Program-made: the position numbers and the translations under genes
Notes under the pieces: model-generated
Databases searched by the model: none
What the model was told of the DNA's origin: nothing
Seen by the model: only the letters and a program-made list of their open reading frames with translations
Assembly: GCF_000622085.1 (NCBI RefSeq)
Contig: NZ_JHWL01000004.1
Coordinates: 186,001-250,000 of the forward strand
From: Butyrivibrio proteoclasticus P6B7
Lineage (GTDB): Bacteria; Bacillota; Clostridia; Lachnospirales; Lachnospiraceae
Reading direction: 5' to 3'
DNA: 64,000 nucleotides
Part shown: positions 47,710-57,528 of the stretch, one piece after another
Layout of the letters: each line of letters opens with the position of its first letter
Numbering within the stretch: the stretch's first letter is position 1

Positions 47710-48102
47710 ATGACAATATCTGAGAGAGCTGAAAAGGCAGTTCAGCTAAAGACCATGGGAGGTTACAACTGTTCACAGGCTGTAACAGCAGCATTGGCAG
47801 ACCAGACAGATCTTACAGAGGAGCAGCTTAAGAACCTGACTGCAGGTTTCTGTGCAGGCATGGGTAATCTTGAGGCTACCTGCGGAGCTCTTATAGGAGC
47901 AGGTATGATAGCCGGCCTTAAATCTGAGGGCAAAGGTACTCTCGCTCTTACAAGGCAGATACAGGAAGAGTTTGCAGACAGATGCGGTGCACTTCGCTGT
48001 AAGGACCTTAAGGCTATGACAGATGGTAAGCCATTATGCCCATGTGAAGAGTGTGTTCGAAATGCAGTCCTCATCTATGGCGAGAAAATGGGGCTCGCTT
48101 GA
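47710..48102 (+). CDS. C_GCAxxG_C_C family (putative redox) protein
   Basis: 130 aa. The family pattern is clear: GGYNCSQAV, FCAGMGNLEATCGALIGA (GCAxxG-type core), CGALRCKDL and CPCEECVRNAV. Such proteins are small, cytosolic, Cys-rich and common in anaerobes, and are thought to bind a metal or act in redox chemistry. AAGGAAGGAG precedes the ATG; a terminator follows. Confidence 0.9.
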   Translation: MTISERAEKAVQLKTMGGYNCSQAVTAALADQTDLTEEQLKNLTAGFCAGMGNLEATCGALIGAGMIAGLKSEGKGTLALTRQIQEEFADRCGALRCKDLKAMTDGKPLCPCEECVRNAVLIYGEKMGLA

Positions 48103-48117
48103 TCAATCCGGTATAGT

Positions 48118-48167
48118 AAGTTTCCATTCACAGTTTCAAGGTAAACTGAGGATGGGAACTTTTTTTA
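48118..48167 (+). terminator. Terminator after the C_GCAxxG_C_C gene
   Basis: AAGTTTCCAT pairs with ATGGGAACTT, with an inner AGTTT/AAACT stem, followed by TTTTTT. Confidence 0.8.
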
Positions 48168-48268
48168 TAAATTTATAAGAATAAAATCACCCCGAGTTTG
48201 GTATAATGATTTCAGACGCTTTAAAACGTTTGGAAATTTGCGAAATATTATTCGAGGAGGATTCTACA

Positions 48269-48583
48269 ATGGCAGATAGATCCGATCTTATTAACCAGTT
48301 GGCAGCTTCCATGGGAGCAGGACAGTTTGCTTCTACTTCATATGAAGAGTCAAGATTTGATGCTGAGACAGGTACCTTGTACTGTAATGGTATGGTTATC
48401 TCTAAATCTGTTGCAGAGAAGGCCATTCAGCATTTCGAGACCCTTGAAAAGAAGTGTGACACCAATGATAGTGCCCAGAGAGAAATGGCAATGGTCTACA
48501 GATGTGCTGTAGAATCCATTAAGATGATGCAGAATCCTAAGATTCTCAATATGCTTAAGGAAGAAGCTCAGAAAAAGGATTAA
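48269..48583 (+). CDS. Small protein of unknown function
   Basis: 104 aa from ATG 48269, eight bases after GAGGAGG; the 21-residue upstream extension is unlikely. Starts MADRSDLINQLAASMG and is mostly helical and acidic, with VSKSVAEKAIQHFETLEKKCD and MAMVYRCAVESIKMM. No recognised domain, signal or membrane segment. Flanked by terminators, so a single-gene unit. Confidence 0.75.
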   Translation: MADRSDLINQLAASMGAGQFASTSYEESRFDAETGTLYCNGMVISKSVAEKAIQHFETLEKKCDTNDSAQREMAMVYRCAVESIKMMQNPKILNMLKEEAQKKD

Positions 48584-48603
48584 GGAACATGATATGAAAA
48601 TCT

Positions 48604-48642
48604 AAAGCTCTAAGGTAAATCCTTAGGGCTTTTTTATTTTGC
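48604..48642 (+). terminator. Terminator after the 104-aa gene
   Basis: AAGCTCTAAGG and CCTTAGGGCTT pair over TAAAT, followed by TTTTATTTT. Confidence 0.85.
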
Positions 48643-48726
48643 CCTTAAAATACGGCCTGTAATGTGATATCATGTATAAAAACTTTGCCAGAGCAAAGTA
48701 ATGAATCGTTGGGTGGGGGAATCAAC

Positions 48727-49623
48727 ATGACCATATTACAGCTTAAATATGTTATTGCTATTGATGAAGAGTGCTCAATGAGAAAGGCCGCAGACAGACT
48801 CTATGTTTCACAGCCAGGTCTTTCAAGTGCAGTACGAGATCTTGAGAACGAGATTGGTATCCAGATATTTGAAAGAGTCCACAACGGTGTTGTTACAACA
48901 TCCGCAGGGGCTTCTTTTATTGCCTATGCTCGTCACGCAGTTGAGCAGTTTGAAAAGGTTGAGGATAAATACATCAATTCTCGCACAGAGAAGCCTACTT
49001 TCTCTGTATCCATGCAGCATTACACACTTGCTGTTAATGCATTCATTGAAACCGTTAAGGAATATGACCTTGATGAGTATCAGTTCTCCATCAGAGAGAC
49101 TCAGACCAGTGAAGTAATCGACGATGTTAAGAACCTTAAGAGTGAGGTTGGCGTTATTGCTCTTAGCGACTTTAACAAGAATACATTCAAGAAGGTATTC
49201 ACAGATGCTTCCCTTGAGTTCCATGAGCTCTTTAGTAGAAACACTTATGTATACCTTCGTAAGGACCATCCTCTCGCAGACAGAGACGAGCTTTCGCTTG
49301 AGGAGCTTCAGGACTATCCTTGCATGGTATTCGACCAGGGCGACAATACATCTTTTTATTATAGAGAAGAGGCCCTTGCTACCTACGATTACAAGAAGAT
49401 CATCAGCACCAACGAAAGAGCTACCTCCATCGAGCTTATGCTTGGTCTTAACGGATACGCTGTTGGAGCTGCCATGCTTGGAGACTCCCTCAACACCTCA
49501 GAGATTCACGCTGTTAAGTTAAAAGAGGAAGAGACTCTTACCTTTGGCTACATAGTCCGCAAGGGCACGGAGCTTAGTGAAATGGCCCAGACCTATGTGG
49601 AGAAGCTTGAAGCAATAAAGTAA
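48727..49623 (+). CDS. LysR-family transcriptional regulator
   Basis: 298 aa from ATG 48727 behind GGTGGGGGA. Winged helix at residues 1-60 (LQLKYVIAIDEECSMRKAADRLYVSQPGLSSAVRDLENEIGIQIFERV), linker helix, then a periplasmic-binding-like effector domain. The target is not clear: no divergent gene is present and the neighbour downstream is the J-domain-like gene. It could act elsewhere, including on the sulfur island 4 kb away, but nothing in the sequence shows this. Confidence 0.9.
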   Translation: MTILQLKYVIAIDEECSMRKAADRLYVSQPGLSSAVRDLENEIGIQIFERVHNGVVTTSAGASFIAYARHAVEQFEKVEDKYINSRTEKPTFSVSMQHYTLAVNAFIETVKEYDLDEYQFSIRETQTSEVIDDVKNLKSEVGVIALSDFNKNTFKKVFTDASLEFHELFSRNTYVYLRKDHPLADRDELSLEELQDYPCMVFDQGDNTSFYYREEALATYDYKKIISTNERATSIELMLGLNGYAVGAAMLGDSLNTSEIHAVKLKEEETLTFGYIVRKGTELSEMAQTYVEKLEAIK

Positions 49624-49656
49624 AAAGAAATAACGAATAGAAATGTGTAACTGATA

Positions 49657-52473
49657 ATGAGTAAGACAATGTGGGAATGGCTCGAGATTGAGCCTACAAA
49701 AGACGCAAACGTAATAAAGGCAGCCTTTGCAGAGGCGGCTAAGAAATATCATCCAGCGGAGCATCCTGACGAGTTCAGGGAGCTCCGTGATTGTTATAAA
49801 AGAGCTATGCGCTATGCGCAGGGTAGCTCTGAAAGGCGTACAGTCATACTTAACTCCAAGCCTAAATTTGGTGAGGAATACAAAAAGAAGGCTCTGGCTG
49901 AGATGGAGGCCAGCAGAGCAGAACAGAAGAATAAGACTGAGAATGAGAAGTTTCAGTTTAATCTGAATAAACAGACAGAGGAATCTAAGAACGTAGTATC
50001 AGAAGAAGAGCAGAATAAATTACAGTTTGATCTGAACAATGAAACAGTAAAGAAAACTGTAGTAAGAGATGAACAAGAAAAGCTCAAGTTCGATTTAAAC
50101 AGTAACACTGAGAATACAAAGAAAGATAATCAAGAGGAAGAGCAGGAATATCTTCAGTTTGATCTAAACAGTAATAATGATAACACTAAGAAAGAAAATC
50201 AGGAAGATAAGAATAAGTTTCAATTCGACCTGAACAATGAAACAGTAAAGAAAACTGTAGTAAAAGATGAACAAGAAAAGCTCAAGTTCGATTTGAACAA
50301 CAATAATGATAACACTAAGAAAGATAACCAAGAAGAGCAAAACAAATTACAGTTTGATCTTAACAATGAAACAGTAAAGAAAATTGTAGTAGAAAATGAA
50401 CAAGAAAAGCTCAAATTCGATTTAAACAGTAACTCAGATAATACAAAGAAAGAAAATCAAGAAGAACAACCAAGAGACGATCTTCAGTTCAATCTTAATA
50501 GTGACACTGACGAGGACCAGGAGACTCCAAATCTGGACTTCAGTAACATCTCCCACAAGCAGGATCTGTCAGAGACCCAGACCATGATGCTTAACTTCGT
50601 CAGGGAAATGTTCGACAGTGTGGCAATGAAGCCAGGTCAGTTCTGTGAGAAGAAGACCTTCGAGACAATTCTCTACGGCTGGGATAAGGCTCCTTATAAG
50701 GACGAGATCACGCCGCATTTCGCAGAGCTCTTTATGGATATTCTTGGAAGGCTCCCTGTTATAGACAAGGGCTCTTTTGAAACAATAGAAAGAGTAATCA
50801 TTGGTAATGATAAGGGCCCGGAGTTTGAGAGTTTAAGGCCAAGGTTCAGGGCAGCAGCCAATATAAGCCCCACAGGTAAGGTAATCCTTGGTAAAAATGA
50901 CAAAGCCAACGTTTTGTTGTGTCTTAAGAGATATACGGATAAGCCAATCCATGAGATTCCCTTTGGATATATCTTTTCAGAGGGAACCTTTAAGAAATGG
51001 CGAAGGTGCGTAGTATACCCTCTTAAGAATATTCTTCTTGTAAGCTACAGAAAGCGCATCAGGTACTACTTCATTAAGGATCTTACCTGCAGGATTGACG
51101 CAAAGACCGACAAGATGACTATTTCTGACTATAGCGGAAATGTCATACTTAAGGTGCCTTCAATGCACCCTTCATATCAGTACCTGCTCAATCACCTTAA
51201 AACCCACAGGTGCCATATTGTTAGTCCTAAGCATATAGATTTAGATACCTATATCTGTGGTCTTAGCTCTTTTAGCAAATTATTTACAGGACTCATGGAT
51301 AAGGTCAGGATATTTGCCATTTCCCTGGTTATGAACTTTATTCTTATGATTCTTTTAACACTGGGGAAATCAACCAATTTCGAGTACTTCTATGGACTTA
51401 TCCTGGCGGGATATATAATCCTTGTTGGCTGGATATTTATCCTGGCGTTTCTTGCGTCAGCTGGGCAGATCATAGTCATGTTAGTGCAGCTTCTTGGTAT
51501 CCTACCTAAGGTAAAAGAGCTAAAGGAAGAAGTGAAAAATGGACAGGCCGGATATGTTATTGGAAAAGGGGTATTTCTTTTTACAAATTACATGATCTGG
51601 TATGACAGCAACTGCTATAACATTGTTAAGATAAGCGATATTAACGATATCGAGCGTGACACTGAGCTTGATAAGAATAACAACAACTACAGGGTGACGA
51701 TCCACAGGAAAAATGGCATTGATAAGACTCTTTGGATCTCTGTTATATCCTGTATCAATGCTATTAAGAGCTATGTTAATGAGGTTTCGCCAATTGCGAA
51801 TAGAGAGGGCTTAACTCTAGAGCAGCAGTGTAAGTACGATCGCATCAGAAAGAGCAAGTTCAAATTCTTTAGACTGAAATACATGCTTGCAAAGCCTATT
51901 GCCCATAACTATTTGTGGCACGTGATTATTATACCCTGTGCGATCTTTATGGATTGCATGCTGTGGCATGAGGTTACTACCGGAAAGTTTAAGGACTGGG
52001 ATCTGGACGGAATTTCAGGATATATTTTGCTTGCGTATGTAGGAACGGCAATGGCGTTGTTTGCTGTAGTGGGCCTTATCAGATACAGAAAGGTACCTGT
52101 GGATAGGCTTTTGGATATGGGCATTCAGGTTAGGCATTTTAATCCTTATCACAATAAGACGCTGAATATATACGTTCTTAAGGACTATTTCGTGGCCTAT
52201 AAGCTTTTGTATCTTAAGGTCATTCCTTATTCAGAGATTACCTCCATCACCATGGATGCAGTCAAGGGCCAGAGGGTTATCAAGATTGTGACCCGTGATG
52301 GCAAGGTCCAGACCTTTGGAGGTGGCAAGACGGCAGCAGCTGCCAACAATGATCCGCAAGTAATAGAGGTTATGTCTAATCTAAAGCTTCGATATCTGCA
52401 AAGTACGAAAAGAAGCGAAGGTTTAGATCTGAATACAGTTTTGGAGGAAGGTAAAAATGATAGTTGGCATTGA
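49657..52473 (+). CDS. J-domain-like membrane protein with FDLN repeats
   Basis: 938 aa. Residues 1-60 look like a J-domain, but the HPD tripeptide place reads YHPAEHPDEF: HPA at the normal spot and HPD four residues later. Residues about 95-300 hold nine copies of (L/F)(Q/K)F(D/N)LN roughly every 22 residues with Asn/Lys/Glu-rich spacers. Residues about 310-520 are globular. Two membrane segments lie near 550-610 and two more near 755-815, each followed by cytosolic domains with a PH-like feel (YNIVKISDINDIERD, LKVIPYSEITSITMD). The Hsp70 gene overlaps its 3' end by 17 bases, so it is its probable co-chaperone. Confidence 0.72.
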   Translation: MSKTMWEWLEIEPTKDANVIKAAFAEAAKKYHPAEHPDEFRELRDCYKRAMRYAQGSSERRTVILNSKPKFGEEYKKKALAEMEASRAEQKNKTENEKFQFNLNKQTEESKNVVSEEEQNKLQFDLNNETVKKTVVRDEQEKLKFDLNSNTENTKKDNQEEEQEYLQFDLNSNNDNTKKENQEDKNKFQFDLNNETVKKTVVKDEQEKLKFDLNNNNDNTKKDNQEEQNKLQFDLNNETVKKIVVENEQEKLKFDLNSNSDNTKKENQEEQPRDDLQFNLNSDTDEDQETPNLDFSNISHKQDLSETQTMMLNFVREMFDSVAMKPGQFCEKKTFETILYGWDKAPYKDEITPHFAELFMDILGRLPVIDKGSFETIERVIIGNDKGPEFESLRPRFRAAANISPTGKVILGKNDKANVLLCLKRYTDKPIHEIPFGYIFSEGTFKKWRRCVVYPLKNILLVSYRKRIRYYFIKDLTCRIDAKTDKMTISDYSGNVILKVPSMHPSYQYLLNHLKTHRCHIVSPKHIDLDTYICGLSSFSKLFTGLMDKVRIFAISLVMNFILMILLTLGKSTNFEYFYGLILAGYIILVGWIFILAFLASAGQIIVMLVQLLGILPKVKELKEEVKNGQAGYVIGKGVFLFTNYMIWYDSNCYNIVKISDINDIERDTELDKNNNNYRVTIHRKNGIDKTLWISVISCINAIKSYVNEVSPIANREGLTLEQQCKYDRIRKSKFKFFRLKYMLAKPIAHNYLWHVIIIPCAIFMDCMLWHEVTTGKFKDWDLDGISGYILLAYVGTAMALFAVVGLIRYRKVPVDRLLDMGIQVRHFNPYHNKTLNIYVLKDYFVAYKLLYLKVIPYSEITSITMDAVKGQRVIKIVTRDGKVQTFGGGKTAAAANNDPQVIEVMSNLKLRYLQSTKRSEGLDLNTVLEEGKNDSWH
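49946..50505 (+). repeat. Coding repeats in the J-domain-like gene
   Basis: Near-identical blocks containing GAACAAGAAAAGCTCAA recur at about 50071, 50269 and 50399, embedded in a wider unit of 130-200 bp. Nearly all substitutions are silent or within Asn/Asp/Lys/Glu, so the array has expanded recently while keeping the FDLN motif. Confidence 0.8.
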
Positions 52474-54241
52474 TCTTGGCACCACCAATTCCCTGGTGAG
52501 CGCCTGGACAGATGAGGGAGTAGTTCTTGTTCCCAATGAATTTGGAGAATATCTTACACCATCAGTGGTTTCATTTGATGGTAAGGATGCAATAGTTGGT
52601 AAGATTGCCAAGGAGAGGCTTGTTACTCATCCCGAGGTTACAGCCTGCGAATTTAAAAGACATATGGGAAGAGCCACCACATATAAGCTTGGAAAGGGTG
52701 GCTTCCTTTCACCGGTAGATCTTTCTGCTATTGTGTTAAAAAAGCTAATAGCTGATGCGGAGAAGTTCTTCGGCCAGAAGGTGGACAGCGCCATCATCAG
52801 CGTTCCTGCCTACTTTGATGACCATCAAAGAGAGGCTACGAGACTTGCCGGAATAAAGGCAGGGGTTAAGGTGACTCAGCTTGTTAACGAGCCATCGGCA
52901 GCAGCTCTTTCTTACCATTTCGAGAACATGGAATATGATGAGAAGTTCATCGTTTTTGACTTTGGCGGCGGAACACTGGATGTTACTGTGGTTGATGCCT
53001 TTGCCAACATGGTGGAAATCTGCAATATTTCCGGTGATAACAGCCTTGGCGGCAAGGACTTTAACGAGGCTATAGCCCTTGATATCTGCGATAAATTCGG
53101 CTTTGACTGGGATAAGCTTGATAAAAAAGAAAAGGCTATTCTTGTTAACTACGGTGAAACCATCAAAATAAGACTCTCTGAGGAGGATGAGGTTAAGACC
53201 GCCATCATCTTTAATGGCAACAGCTATGAGTACGAGCTTAGTCAGCAGAGATTCATTGATATTTCTGCATCAGTATTTAGAAGGCTCACAATTGTCCTTA
53301 AGAGGCTTATGAATGATTCCGGACTTACACCAGATGATGTGGACGGCGTTGTTATGGTAGGCGGATCCTCTAAGATGCCTAGCGTAAGGGCTTATATGGA
53401 ATCTCTTTTCCCAGGTAAGATCATGGTGGATCCAAAGGGCGATGTGGCTATCTGCCGAGGTGTCGGCATTGTCACCGGTATAAGCCAGAGAGAAGATGGG
53501 GTAAAAGATATTATTATGACAGATATCTGCCCATTCTCACTGGGAGTTGGCATTGTTGGCGACGAGATGTCAGTTATTATCCCTAAGAACCAGATCCTTC
53601 CTGCCAGCAGAAAGCAAAGATATCACACCGTTGAAAACATGCAAAAGGCCATTAAATTTGAAATCTATCAGGGTGAGAAGCTGACAGCTTCCAGCAACCT
53701 TAAGCTTGATACCATTGAAATCCCTGTTCCTCCAAAGAGAAGGGGAGAAGCCTATGTGGATGTGCGCTTTTCCTATGACCTTAACGGTATTTTTGATATT
53801 GATATTTACTGCCCATTAAACGGAGTAGAGGTCCATAGAAGCCGCGGAGCATCATCAGGCCTTGTGGAGGGCGAGCTTGACGATATCAGACTTAAGATGG
53901 AAGAGCTTAAGCAGGATCCAAGGGAGATTCCGGAGATCAAGTTCCTTATAGAAAAGGCTTTAAGACTCTACGAAGAGGGCAATCCTATGCAGAGAGATTA
54001 TCTTGCAAAAGAGCTGGATGCCTTCAACAAATTCATCGATGAGGCGTCTGTTCCGGATGCCAAGAAGGCTGCCATGACCTTCTCCCTTAGACTTAACAGG
54101 GTGGAGGAGAGTATGTTTGCCTTTGACGTGGAGCAGGGGAATCTTTGGAAGGAATTCTTAGAAGAAAATCTTGAGGGAAAAGAGTTCGACAAATCCAGTG
54201 AATACGACGATGAAGAGGACAATGATTCCGAAAGAAGATAG
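52457..54241 (+). CDS. HscC-like Hsp70 chaperone
   Basis: 594 aa, shorter than DnaK (about 610-640). ATPase domain: IVGIDLGTTNSLVS, phosphate loop FDFGGGTLDVTVVD, VNEPSAAALSYHF and MVGGSSKMPSVRAYM. The substrate-binding beta domain is near residues 370-480 and a short acidic helical lid follows; the end (EYDDEEDNDSERR) lacks the EEVD-like DnaK tail. Overlap with the J-domain-like gene means coupled translation, and the pair probably serves a special client rather than general folding. Confidence 0.9.
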   Translation: MIVGIDLGTTNSLVSAWTDEGVVLVPNEFGEYLTPSVVSFDGKDAIVGKIAKERLVTHPEVTACEFKRHMGRATTYKLGKGGFLSPVDLSAIVLKKLIADAEKFFGQKVDSAIISVPAYFDDHQREATRLAGIKAGVKVTQLVNEPSAAALSYHFENMEYDEKFIVFDFGGGTLDVTVVDAFANMVEICNISGDNSLGGKDFNEAIALDICDKFGFDWDKLDKKEKAILVNYGETIKIRLSEEDEVKTAIIFNGNSYEYELSQQRFIDISASVFRRLTIVLKRLMNDSGLTPDDVDGVVMVGGSSKMPSVRAYMESLFPGKIMVDPKGDVAICRGVGIVTGISQREDGVKDIIMTDICPFSLGVGIVGDEMSVIIPKNQILPASRKQRYHTVENMQKAIKFEIYQGEKLTASSNLKLDTIEIPVPPKRRGEAYVDVRFSYDLNGIFDIDIYCPLNGVEVHRSRGASSGLVEGELDDIRLKMEELKQDPREIPEIKFLIEKALRLYEEGNPMQRDYLAKELDAFNKFIDEASVPDAKKAAMTFSLRLNRVEESMFAFDVEQGNLWKEFLEENLEGKEFDKSSEYDDEEDNDSERR

Positions 54242-54337
54242 TTTTTCTATGTAGATTTACATTCGACGGTAATTTTAGTATCATTAATACAGAATGTAAC
54301 GAAATAACGTTTTTTCTTATTGCTTGGGGAGGCGTAT

Positions 54338-54685
54338 ATGGAAGAAAAAAGAAGAGCTAAAAGACTGGACCTTGCTGGCGAGATTCTTATTAAGGAGCTT
54401 GGCAGTTCGGAGCAGAAAGCAGTGGATATTAAGATTACTGATGCATCCACTTCAGGAATAGGCTTTTCTACAGAAAAGCAGCTCACTATCGGAGATAACT
54501 ATGAATCTAATCTCACTCTCTGGAACAAGGAAGTTATTCATGTGTTTATCCAGATAGTAAGAGCTGTAAAAGAAGGGGATGTATACCATTACGGTGGCAT
54601 TTTCATTGGAATGCCAGAGGATGTTAAAATGAGAATCCAGGTCTACGAGACCGTGGAAGATACATTAAAAGCTCAAGAGGAATAA
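54338..54685 (+). CDS. PilZ-domain c-di-GMP receptor
   Basis: 115 aa from ATG 54338 after GGGGAGG; the TTG at 54320 is rejected. RxxxR motif (R5-R9 in EEKRRAKRLDL) and the second motif DASTSGIGF (D/NxSxxG) make the c-di-GMP site. Single domain, so it must act on a partner. The next gene, 17 bases away, is a GGDEF protein. Upstream, TTACATTC and GAATGTAA (54256-54299) form an inverted repeat that could be an operator or a hairpin. Confidence 0.9.
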   Translation: MEEKRRAKRLDLAGEILIKELGSSEQKAVDIKITDASTSGIGFSTEKQLTIGDNYESNLTLWNKEVIHVFIQIVRAVKEGDVYHYGGIFIGMPEDVKMRIQVYETVEDTLKAQEE

Positions 54686-54702
54686 AGGAAGATCCATAAT
54701 TT

Positions 54703-56133
54703 ATGGGAAAAAAATCTGCCGTTACAGGTCAAAAACCGCTTAAGCGAAGCATAATTATCTTTACACTTGGATTTATTGTTTTACTGTGTTTTGTCCTAAG
54801 TATCATTACTTACCAAACCTTTTCCAGGTCTATTTATCGTGCATATGACAAGAGAATGGATGATATCCTGGCCTATGTGTATTCTCACATAGACGACGAG
54901 GATCTTTCAGAGTGCGTAGATACCTATGTGGAGTCTGAGAAGTTTAAAGAGCTCTTTTCCTTCATGGACTCCATCATGGAGGATTTTGACATTCACTATC
55001 TTTACATTATTGCTCCTTCCGATGATGCCAATGAGCATTTGATGATAAATATTATTTCTGCTGATACGGCCTATGGAAGAGCAACAGATCCTGATGGATA
55101 CTACCTTGGTCTTGCACTTGAAGAGGTCTACGATGAGGAGAACTTTAATCTTTATTATGAGGCCCTTTTAAAGGATGATATTTCACATTTTAAGAACTTT
55201 AGCTATTGGGGCTATGATTATTCAGCTACCAAGCCGCTTATTAACAAATATGGTGAGCATTATGCACTTCTTTGTGTGGATATTGAAGTAGATGACGTGG
55301 AACGCGAAATAAGACAGTTTACCCTGGTTAATGTTATTCTTATATGTCTTTTAGGCGTCTTGTTTACTCTTTTGTTCATTGCATGGATGAACTACAATAT
55401 CACAGAGCCTATTAAGCGTCTTGAAAGAAGCGTGGTAACCTTTGCAAAGAGAAGCCACGGCCAGAAGAACCCTGATCTTCTTGAATATGATGATCCTTCA
55501 ATTCATACCCGTAACGAGGTTGAATCTTTGTCCAACGCTGTGAGCCAGATGTCCACGGATATGAAGATATATGTTAAGAGTATCCTGGATGCTGAGGGCA
55601 GAGTGGAGGATATGAAGTCCCAGGTTAGCAGAATGGATATGGTGGCTTATCAGGATGCCCTTACTCATGTTAAGAACAAGGCCTGGTACGATAAGACTCA
55701 GGATAGAGTTAATGATGATATAGCAAATGGAAGAGCCAAATTTGCTATTCTGATGGCGGATCTTAACAGCCTTAAGAAGATCAATGATACCTTTGGCCAC
55801 GAGCATGGTAATGACTATATCTTTGGTGCTTGCCACCAGATTTGTATAATATTTGATCACTCTCCGGTATTTAGAATCGGTGGTGATGAGTTTGTAGTTC
55901 TTTTGGAAAACAGGGACTATGAAAACAGGGATGTGCTTTATCAGGAGCTTGTTACAGCCTTTGAGATTTCCTCCAAGGATGACAGCAAACCACAGTGGGA
56001 GCGCTATTCAGCAGCTGTTGGTCTTGCAGTCTATGATAAGGATACAGATAAGGATATGAATGATGTATTTAAGCGGGCTGATGAGATCATGTATCAAAAG
56101 AAGCTTGCTTCCAAGATGGCCAGAACAGACTAA
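54703..56133 (+). CDS. Membrane diguanylate cyclase (GGDEF)
   Basis: 476 aa. Membrane segments at about residues 15-38 and 205-230 enclose an extracellular sensor of about 165 residues. A HAMP-like stretch (NYNITEPIKRLERSV) and coiled coil lead to a GGDEF domain with an intact GGDEF at 393-397 (RIGGDEFVVLL). The RxxD inhibitory site before it is missing, so no feedback inhibition is expected. It makes c-di-GMP, which the neighbouring PilZ protein could read out. The signal is unknown. Confidence 0.92.
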   Translation: MGKKSAVTGQKPLKRSIIIFTLGFIVLLCFVLSIITYQTFSRSIYRAYDKRMDDILAYVYSHIDDEDLSECVDTYVESEKFKELFSFMDSIMEDFDIHYLYIIAPSDDANEHLMINIISADTAYGRATDPDGYYLGLALEEVYDEENFNLYYEALLKDDISHFKNFSYWGYDYSATKPLINKYGEHYALLCVDIEVDDVEREIRQFTLVNVILICLLGVLFTLLFIAWMNYNITEPIKRLERSVVTFAKRSHGQKNPDLLEYDDPSIHTRNEVESLSNAVSQMSTDMKIYVKSILDAEGRVEDMKSQVSRMDMVAYQDALTHVKNKAWYDKTQDRVNDDIANGRAKFAILMADLNSLKKINDTFGHEHGNDYIFGACHQICIIFDHSPVFRIGGDEFVVLLENRDYENRDVLYQELVTAFEISSKDDSKPQWERYSAAVGLAVYDKDTDKDMNDVFKRADEIMYQKKLASKMARTD

Positions 56134-56178
56134 TTTGATTTATAGGCCATAATCTATTAAAATAACGTAGTGCATATT

Positions 56179-56213
56179 AACTGCTCTTTGTAGATAATGC
56201 AAAGAGCAGTTGT
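56179..56213 (+). terminator. Terminator after the GGDEF gene
   Basis: AACTGCTCTTTG and CAAAGAGCAGTT pair perfectly, followed by a weak T-tract (GTTATT). Confidence 0.6.
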
Positions 56214-56258
56214 TATTGGCATAAATCTTTGCATTTTGCAGATATCGAGGTAAAAGAG

Positions 56259-57443
56259 ATGAAAATAGCAGTAGTTGGAACTGGATATGTTGGACTTTCT
56301 ATGTCAATTCTTCTTTCCCAGTACAATGATGTTACAGCAGTAGATATTATTCCTGAAAAGGTAGACATGATCAACAATAGGAAGTCACCTATCGTTGATA
56401 AGGAGATAGAGGAGTATCTTTCTAAGGATAATCTTAGACTCCACGCAACAACAGATGCTTCATCAGCATACGCTGATGCTGAGTTTGTTATCGTATCAAC
56501 TCCTACTAATTATGATGAGAAGCTTAACTACTTTGATACATCTTCTGTTTCAAGCGTAGTTGCTCAGGTTAGAAAAGAGAATCCTGATGCTTTCATCGTT
56601 ATCAAGTCAACAATCCCAGTTGGATATACACAGGAGCTTAGAGAGGAGTACAACACAGATCACATCATGTTCTCTCCTGAGTTCTTAAGAGAGGGTCATG
56701 CTCTTTATGATAATCTCTATCCTTCAAGAATCATCGTTGGATATGACATCGACAGCGAGGATGCCAAGGAAAGAGCAGAGATGTTTGCATCTCTCCTTAA
56801 GCAGGGCGCTATCAAAGAGGATGTTAAGACTCTTTTCATGAACTCTACAGAGGCTGAGTCAGTTAAGCTCTTTGCTAACACATACCTTGCCCTTAGAGTT
56901 TCATTCTTCAACGAGCTTGATACCTATGCTGAGGTTCGTGGCCTTAATACCAAGAACATTATCGATGGTGTTTGCCTTGACCCACGTGTAGGTGATTTCT
57001 ACAATAACCCATCCTTTGGATATGGCGGATATTGCCTTCCTAAGGATACTAAGCAGCTTCTTGCCAACTACGAGGATGTTCCTAACAACCTCATTACAGC
57101 TATCGTAGATGCCAACAGAACCAGAAAGGATTTCATTGCAGATCGTATCTGGGCTCTTCATCCTAAGAAGGTTGGTGTTTACCGCCTTACAATGAAGGCT
57201 GGCTCCGATAACTTCCGTCAGTCAGCAATCCAGGGTATTATGAAGCGTATCAAGTCCCGCGGCGTTGAGTGCGTTGTATACGAGCCAACTCTTAAGGATG
57301 ACGATTTCTTCAATTCCCGCGTAGAGCGTGATCTTGAAAAGTTCAAGAGCGAGTGCGATTTCATTATCGCCAACCGTCTTACACCAGAGCTCTCAGACGT
57401 TGTGGACAAGGTTTACACAAGAGACCTCTTTGGTAACGAGTAA
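56259..57443 (+). CDS. ugd: UDP-glucose 6-dehydrogenase
   Basis: 394 aa from ATG 56259 (GAGGTAAAAGAG upstream). NAD-binding [39 protein letters not shown], the catalytic Cys in [15 protein letters not shown], and the short-form length typical of enterobacterial/streptococcal Ugd (about 390). Oxidises UDP-glucose to UDP-glucuronate in two NAD+ steps for polysaccharide or capsule synthesis. Sits alone, ending at a two-way terminator. Confidence 0.93.
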   Translation: MKIAVVGTGYVGLSMSILLSQYNDVTAVDIIPEKVDMINNRKSPIVDKEIEEYLSKDNLRLHATTDASSAYADAEFVIVSTPTNYDEKLNYFDTSSVSSVVAQVRKENPDAFIVIKSTIPVGYTQELREEYNTDHIMFSPEFLREGHALYDNLYPSRIIVGYDIDSEDAKERAEMFASLLKQGAIKEDVKTLFMNSTEAESVKLFANTYLALRVSFFNELDTYAEVRGLNTKNIIDGVCLDPRVGDFYNNPSFGYGGYCLPKDTKQLLANYEDVPNNLITAIVDANRTRKDFIADRIWALHPKKVGVYRLTMKAGSDNFRQSAIQGIMKRIKSRGVECVVYEPTLKDDDFFNSRVERDLEKFKSECDFIIANRLTPELSDVVDKVYTRDLFGNE

Positions 57444-57473
57444 CACAAGTAGAAGACTAAAATAGACAAAATA

Positions 57474-57516
57474 AAAGGTATCAGCTTCCAGGCTTGGAGG
57501 TTGATACCTTTTTCGT
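57474..57516. terminator. Bidirectional terminator between ugd and aroA
   Basis: AAAGGTATCAGCTTCCA pairs with TTGGAGGTTGATACCTTT around GGC, with a T-run on the right and A-run on the left. Confidence 0.88.
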
Positions 57517-57528
57517 TTACTTATTTTA

